Assembly (NCBI GenBank): GCA_021781535.1
Contig: JAJXWO010000019.1
Location: 1-64,000 of the forward strand
DNA length: 64,000 nt
Direction of reading: 5' to 3'
Source of the DNA: Deltaproteobacteria bacterium
Lineage (GTDB): Bacteria; Desulfobacterota; Desulfuromonadia; Geobacterales; Pseudopelobacteraceae
The position numbers and the translations under genes were made by a program. The stretch's first letter is position 1. Each line of letters begins with the position of its first letter. This document shows positions 59,514 through 64,000 of the stretch, one piece after another. The notes beneath the pieces were generated by a model. It saw only the letters and a program-made list of their open reading frames with translations, made no database searches and was not told the DNA's origin.

Positions 59514-61268
59514 ATGTCATTCAATGGTGACCTCGAACATTTTCCGCTGGTAGATGTTATTCAATTATTACATATGACCAGCAAGACAGGTATCTTATAT
59601 TTAAAATGCCTGAAAGGCGAGAGTCAGCTTGTTTTTCACGAAGGTTTCTTTGTCAGCGCCAATCATCTGAATAGCAGCGTCCGCATAGGCACCGTACTGG
59701 TTGATCTGAAGGCTATTACGACGGAACAGCTTGACCAGGCATTGATAGAGCAAAAAAATGCCGGAGTGGACCGTAAGCCACTGCTTGCTACCTTGATTGA
59801 ACGTGGCACGATTGACAAGGACACTGCCTTTAAGGGGCTCGAAAAGCTGATCGAGATGACCATTGTGGAGGTTTTGACCTGGGCAAGCGGCACGTTTTCT
59901 CTGGATGTTTCAAAAGAATATATTTCAGATGAATATCGCTATTTCCCGGAAAAACTCCATCAGGAAATCCTGCTGAATGTACAGGGGATTCTCATGGAAT
60001 CTTTGCGCATTTATGACGAGAAGATGCGGGATGGAACACTTAGCAAGATTTTTTTTACCGAACAAAGCTGTAACGCCTCAGCGCTCCCTGAAACTGATTC
60101 CGACACTACTGAAATAACTGCCGACCTGCTTGGTCTCGATGCGCTCGACACAATTTCACGTAAGATTCCGGATGTTTTTATAGGCCTTAAGGACTTTGAT
60201 CCGGTCGATGAACACCGTCGGGCGGTAATCCGAGCCCTTCCGGAAACGACTGTCGATTTGCAGGAGCAGCTGGTCTCTTTTCTGGTAAACACTTCCGCTC
60301 CGATAGTTTCAAATGTAACATCACCCGTTACAGCAATAGTCCTTCTGACCCAGGATGAACTACTTTCCCATACATTGACTGCAGTTTGTAAACACGAGAA
60401 CATGTTTATATTTGCTTCGGACGAAGAATTTGGATTGGATGCCGTTATCGAACAGTCACTAGGCAGAGATCTTCATCCGGTACTTATAATAGATTTCCCT
60501 CACGACAACGATGGCACACGACTTTTGGCGCTCATGCGCCAAAAAGTTTCTGCCTATCCGCAGATTTCAATTCTGATTACAGCATGCTGCCATACCTGGT
60601 GTGACATCAGTATGGATGCTCTGGGGGCAGGAACACGAGCGATCATTCCTCGACCGTGCAGCCTCTGTCATGAAAATTCATACGTTTCGCAGATGATTGC
60701 ATTTCTTTCCGGAGTCGGTTCATTCCTTACATCAATTCAACCTGTGCCACATGTTGAAGTAGGTCACTTTTTCATTATAGCATTCAACCAGCTGAAATTG
60801 CTTTCCGAACCGCCGGAAATTGCGCTGGTACTGCTCCAGTTTGCAGCACTGCAATTTGAGCGGGCTTTGACCTTTGTTGTTGCAAAGTCAGAAATAATTG
60901 CTGAAAAATCAATTGGTATTATTGAGGCAAAATCTAACGGGCCAACAGCACCACTCATGTTCAGAATACCGCTTGACGGGCACTCAGTTCTTCAGGAGGT
61001 TGTTGAAAAAGGGCGCCTTTATTACGGGCAGCGAAGTGATGCTGTATTCACAAACGTACTGTTCAAGGAAATCGGGGCGCCGCGCAGCCCGAAAGTTCTG
61101 GTCGTTCCGTTAATAAGCCGTGGCAAGGTGATCGCTGTAACCTATGCGGACTTCGGCTCCAAGCCGGTTTCTCCGCCGCAAATCAATCTGCTTGATGCCC
61201 TTGCTCAACACGCCGGGTCGATCCTGGACAACGCCCTGTACCGGAAGAGTATTGAAAAGTCGGCCTGA
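59514..61268 (+). CDS. DUF4388-receiver-like-GAF signalling protein
   Basis: A 584-residue cytoplasmic protein. The N-terminus (MSFNGDLEHFPLVDVIQLLHMTSKTGILYLK) is a DUF4388/PATAN domain. A middle region (about 265-385) resembles a receiver fold without a clear phosphorylation Asp set, and the C-terminal third is GAF-like (LVVPLISRGKVIAVTYADFGSKPVSPPQINLLDALAQHAGSILDNAL). GGAAGGAGGG precedes ATG 59514. It lies 47 bases before a PilT-type ATPase gene, suggesting control of twitching or pilus retraction. Confidence 0.82.
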   Translation: MSFNGDLEHFPLVDVIQLLHMTSKTGILYLKCLKGESQLVFHEGFFVSANHLNSSVRIGTVLVDLKAITTEQLDQALIEQKNAGVDRKPLLATLIERGTIDKDTAFKGLEKLIEMTIVEVLTWASGTFSLDVSKEYISDEYRYFPEKLHQEILLNVQGILMESLRIYDEKMRDGTLSKIFFTEQSCNASALPETDSDTTEITADLLGLDALDTISRKIPDVFIGLKDFDPVDEHRRAVIRALPETTVDLQEQLVSFLVNTSAPIVSNVTSPVTAIVLLTQDELLSHTLTAVCKHENMFIFASDEEFGLDAVIEQSLGRDLHPVLIIDFPHDNDGTRLLALMRQKVSAYPQISILITACCHTWCDISMDALGAGTRAIIPRPCSLCHENSYVSQMIAFLSGVGSFLTSIQPVPHVEVGHFFIIAFNQLKLLSEPPEIALVLLQFAALQFERALTFVVAKSEIIAEKSIGIIEAKSNGPTAPLMFRIPLDGHSVLQEVVEKGRLYYGQRSDAVFTNVLFKEIGAPRSPKVLVVPLISRGKVIAVTYADFGSKPVSPPQINLLDALAQHAGSILDNALYRKSIEKSA

Positions 61269-61315
61269 TATGAGTATACCTTTTTCACAATTTACAACGT
61301 ACAGCGGAGGAGATG

Positions 61316-62386
61316 ATGGACACCAAGGTTCTGCATCAGATTCTTGAAATTGCATTTCAGAAAAAAGTTTCCGATCTCCATTTTGAAGTAGATAATCCAC
61401 CTTTTTTCAGGGGCCGCGGCCAACTGGTCCGTGCCAAGATGCCCAATCTGACCCCGGACGACACACAATTTATCGCTGAAACCGTTCTGGCTCACAATGG
61501 CCGTCAGATAACCAACGATCTCAAAGAGTGTGATGCTTCCTATTCACTCCCTTCCGGAGGCCGTTTCAGAGTCAGTATTTTTCGCCAAAAAGGGAGCTTT
61601 GGTGTAGTGATGCGGGTGATTCCACCGGTCATTGGGACGTTCGAAGATTTGAATCTACCCCAGGTACTTGGAGAAATTGCCCAGGTTCCCAATGGTCTGA
61701 TTCTGGTGACCGGTCCGACCGGCAACGGCAAGTCAACCACCCTCGCCTCTATGCTGAGATATTTAAATGAAAACTTCAGCTATAATATTATAACCATTGA
61801 AGATCCAATCGAGTTTCTCTTCTCTTCTCTTAAGAGCTGTATTATCCAGCGTGAAATCGGCATTGACACAGACAGCTTCAGCTCGGCTCTGAAAGCTGCT
61901 CTCAGGATGGATCCGGATGTTATCATGGTTGGCGAAATGCGTGATAAAGAAACAATCGATTCTTGCATAAAAGCTGCCGAAACCGGGCATCTGGTGCTTT
62001 CCACCCTGCACACCCAGGGTGCCGTTTCTACTATCAACAGGATAATCGGGCATTTTCCTCCGGATGCCCAGGAAATTATGCGTCAGCGCCTGGCAGATAT
62101 TCTCGTCGCCACGATTTCTATTCGCCTGATCAAAGATAAATCGGGTGATACCGTTCTGCCGGTTGTGGAGATCATGCGAACGACGACGACTATTCAGGCC
62201 TGCATTCGTGAAGGGCGTCTTGATGAAATTGAAAAACATATTGAAAACGGCGCTTCCCAATATCATATGCAAACACTTGATATGCACCTCCTGCAGCTTT
62301 ATCGACAGGATTTGATTACCTTGCAGGATGCCCAGCGCCTGACACATTCAATGGATTTTGAACGTAAGCTGATGTTTGACAACTAA
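61316..62386 (+). CDS. PilT/PilU-type pilus retraction ATPase
   Basis: A 356-residue hexameric ATPase of the PilT family. Walker A GPTGNGKSTT lies near residue 132, Asp box IITIEDPIEFLF follows, Walker B MRDKETIDSCIKAAETGHLVLSTLHTQGA carries the His box. The usual PilT C-terminal AIRNLIRE motif is replaced by TTTIQACIREGRLDEI, closer to PilU-like paralogues. ATG 61316 (or 61313) after GGAGGAG. It retracts type IV pili with a platform encoded elsewhere. Confidence 0.92.
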   Translation: MDTKVLHQILEIAFQKKVSDLHFEVDNPPFFRGRGQLVRAKMPNLTPDDTQFIAETVLAHNGRQITNDLKECDASYSLPSGGRFRVSIFRQKGSFGVVMRVIPPVIGTFEDLNLPQVLGEIAQVPNGLILVTGPTGNGKSTTLASMLRYLNENFSYNIITIEDPIEFLFSSLKSCIIQREIGIDTDSFSSALKAALRMDPDVIMVGEMRDKETIDSCIKAAETGHLVLSTLHTQGAVSTINRIIGHFPPDAQEIMRQRLADILVATISIRLIKDKSGDTVLPVVEIMRTTTTIQACIREGRLDEIEKHIENGASQYHMQTLDMHLLQLYRQDLITLQDAQRLTHSMDFERKLMFDN

Positions 62387-62500
62387 AAAACAGGTCGCTT
62401 CCTACCCTGAAGCCTTTAACCGGGAAGATGTTTCCCAAGTTTAGTATGTAAGCTTATTCCGCTACATTCGGCAGACTACCTGATCCAGGAAATCTTAAAA

Positions 62501-63331
62501 ATGACTGAAAAACACGCAATTAAACCCGGGCAATCAATTGAGCTGCTGAAAGAGCTGCATATCCTTACCCGCGACGGGAAACTTAATCAGGACAGCAGGC
62601 GTAAACTAAAGCAGGTTAACCACCTGTTTCAGTTTATCGAACCGCTATTGAAAGAGATTCAGATGGATCATGCCGGTATTACTCTGGTTGATCATGGTGC
62701 GGGAAAATCATATCTCGGGTTTATTTTGTACGATCTTTTTTTCAAACATCAGAGCGACAGTTCCCATATTTTCGGTATTGAGACGCGTGATGAATTAGTT
62801 GCAAAATCTCGGGAGCTTGCAGAGCGACTTAATTTTTCCGGCATGTCATTTTTAAATGCAACCGTTGCCGAATCGGTGTATTCAGAAGCGCTTCCCGCAA
62901 CGGTAGACATTGTTACTGCACTGCACGCCTGCAATACCGCTACCGACGACGCCATCCATTTTGCCTTGCAGAAAAAAGCCAGCTTTATTGTGCTGGTGCC
63001 CTGTTGCCAAGCTGAAGTTGCCGCCGTTCTACGTAAAAATAAAGCTGCATCACTTGGTTCCAACAACCTCTCGCAGTTATGGCGGCACCCGCTGCACACG
63101 CGCGAGCTTGGCAGTTTGATCACCAATGTTCTGCGATGCCTGCAGCTGGAGGCGCACGGCTATCAGGTTACCGTTACCGAATTGGTCGGTTGGGAACATT
63201 CCATGAAAAATGAGCTGATAATTGCCAGCTATAAAGACCTTCCCCGCCGCAAACCGTCAGAACAACTGAATGAATTGCTGAGAACATTAGGTCTGGAAGA
63301 AATGAGTACGCGATTTTACATATCGCCATAA
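62501..63331 (+). CDS. SAM-dependent methyltransferase (Methyltransf_32 type)
   Basis: A 276-residue protein. LVDHGAGKSYLGFILYDLFF near residue 67 is motif I for SAM binding, FGIETRDELVAKSRELAERL follows as motif II, and VTALHACNTATDDAIHFALQKKASFIVLVPCCQAEV holds the ALHACDTATD/PCCH-like signature of PF13679. It ends EEMSTRFYISP. Substrate unknown. Confidence 0.85.
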   Translation: MTEKHAIKPGQSIELLKELHILTRDGKLNQDSRRKLKQVNHLFQFIEPLLKEIQMDHAGITLVDHGAGKSYLGFILYDLFFKHQSDSSHIFGIETRDELVAKSRELAERLNFSGMSFLNATVAESVYSEALPATVDIVTALHACNTATDDAIHFALQKKASFIVLVPCCQAEVAAVLRKNKAASLGSNNLSQLWRHPLHTRELGSLITNVLRCLQLEAHGYQVTVTELVGWEHSMKNELIIASYKDLPRRKPSEQLNELLRTLGLEEMSTRFYISP

Positions 63332-63586
63332 CCCCGTTATTCAATTCAACTCATGCCGTTACCATCCTCTTTGGATCACCCGCACCGGCTGTTTTTAGCC
63401 ACAGGCAGTGGCTGATTTTAGCCTCGCCCCTACCCCGCTTTTGCCATAGCAAAGACAAATATTTTATATGTGATATACTTAAAAGCAGCATAAATGTGAC
63501 ACTTGATTTGTAGTAAAACATCATGTTATAAATATGCAGAAACACCTGCGTCAGGAGGCAACATACCAAACCAAAGGAGGTTAGCT

Positions 63587-64000
63587 ATGTACAGAAAAAT
63601 TGCAGTGGCGGCGCTGATTCTCGGATTTGCCCTTCCGGGAGTATCCCAGGCAGCAAAGGTAAAAATCGGTTTTATAAATACCATTACCGGCGCCGAGGCG
63701 CCTATCGGGGAAAACCTGACCAATGGCGTGACATTGGCCCTGGAAGACCTCAAGAAAAAAGGCATCGACGTTGACCTGATCAAGGAAGACGATACCGGCA
63801 AACCGGAAAAAGCCCTTTCCGCCTTTGAAAAACTTGCGACTCGAGACAACGTGGCCGGCGTGGTCGGCCCTTATACGTCTGCTTGTGCAAATGCAGTTGC
63901 CAGCCAAGCCGACAGGTACAAGCTTGCCCAATTAATCCCTGCGGCAGCAAAAGAGGATATCACCCGCAAGGGGCATAAATATGTCTTCCGTCTCAACGCA
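63587..64000 (+). CDS. ABC transporter substrate-binding protein, N-terminal part (LivK-like)
   Basis: Runs off the window at the right; 138 residues are visible. Signal peptide 1-22 (MYRKIAVAALILGFALPGVSQA), then KVKIGFINTITGAEAPIGENLTNGVTLALEDL and GVVGPYTSACANAVASQADRYKLAQLIPAAAKEDI, the LivK type I fold. AAAGGAGG precedes the ATG. Third binding protein of this family in the window, presumably heading another importer operon to the right. Confidence 0.9.
   Translation, partial: MYRKIAVAALILGFALPGVSQAAKVKIGFINTITGAEAPIGENLTNGVTLALEDLKKKGIDVDLIKEDDTGKPEKALSAFEKLATRDNVAGVVGPYTSACANAVASQADRYKLAQLIPAAAKEDITRKGHKYVFRLNA

Noticed and set aside
1-64000. CRISPR arrays, tRNA, rRNA
   Set aside because: No regularly spaced repeats and no tRNA or rRNA consensus segments were noticed on reading both strands.

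Overview
The window looks like chromosome of a Geobacter-type deltaproteobacterium (Desulfuromonadia). The pointers are a GEMM-I riboswitch of the A20 (cGAMP-type) class, an HpnH-like radical SAM enzyme, a selenocysteine-containing membrane formate dehydrogenase, a Tad/Flp pilus locus, a sigma54-type promoter and an EF-P/EpmA/EpmB set. Species cannot be fixed from sequence alone. I see no rRNA, tRNA, CRISPR array or classical insertion sequence.

Layout. 0-6 kb: a branched-chain amino-acid type ABC importer (two tandem binding proteins, LivHMGF), then HpnH. 6.3-7.4 kb: a DUF4382 lipoprotein on the minus strand behind a complete leader made of a sigma70 promoter, a cyclic-dinucleotide riboswitch and a terminator. 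7.9-18.8 kb: a Tad pilus locus (two Flp pilins, TadE, CpaB, CpaC, TadG, TadZ, TadA, TadB, TadC) closed by a TonB/TolA-like coiled-coil protein; no prepilin peptidase or TadD is present. 19.3-26.6 kb: small membrane and lipoproteins, DUF748, an MscS channel bracketed by 65-bp direct repeats, a truncated cardiolipin synthase ending in a perfect palindrome, a CHRD protein behind an FNR-type box, and a GT51 transglycosylase with a long extra N-terminal region. 26.7-32.3 kb: the fdnGHI-fdhE operon, with an in-frame UGA in fdnG. 32.7-40.3 kb: housekeeping genes (purMN, lytic transglycosylase, pgsA, gspAB-like pair, epmB, epmA, efp, infA).

40.4-48.1 kb is a complete filamentous phage (inovirus) prophage of about 7.7 kb. 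It carries a HUH replication initiator, a candidate ssDNA-binding protein, several small coat-like proteins, a signal-peptide coat protein, a pIII-like adsorption protein, a pVI-like protein and a Zot/pI assembly ATPase. It has no integrase and no secretin, and it lies between two dif-like copies of GATATATTATGT, so it probably integrates through host XerCD. Two features stand out. First, its leftward operon pairs an XRE repressor with a membrane-anchored retropepsin-like aspartic protease. Second, when the phage circularises, the repressor-proximal rightward operon would run straight across attP into the replication genes, so integration would cut that operon in two.

48.2-64 kb returns to chromosome: a hybrid sensor kinase paired with a periplasmic binding protein, agmatine-to-putrescine genes aguAB, a zinc-ribbon membrane protein, a DUF1634/TauE pair, a large TPR protein with Pal, a DUF4388-GAF protein with a PilT-type ATPase, a methyltransferase, and the start of a third LivK-type binding protein cut by the window end.
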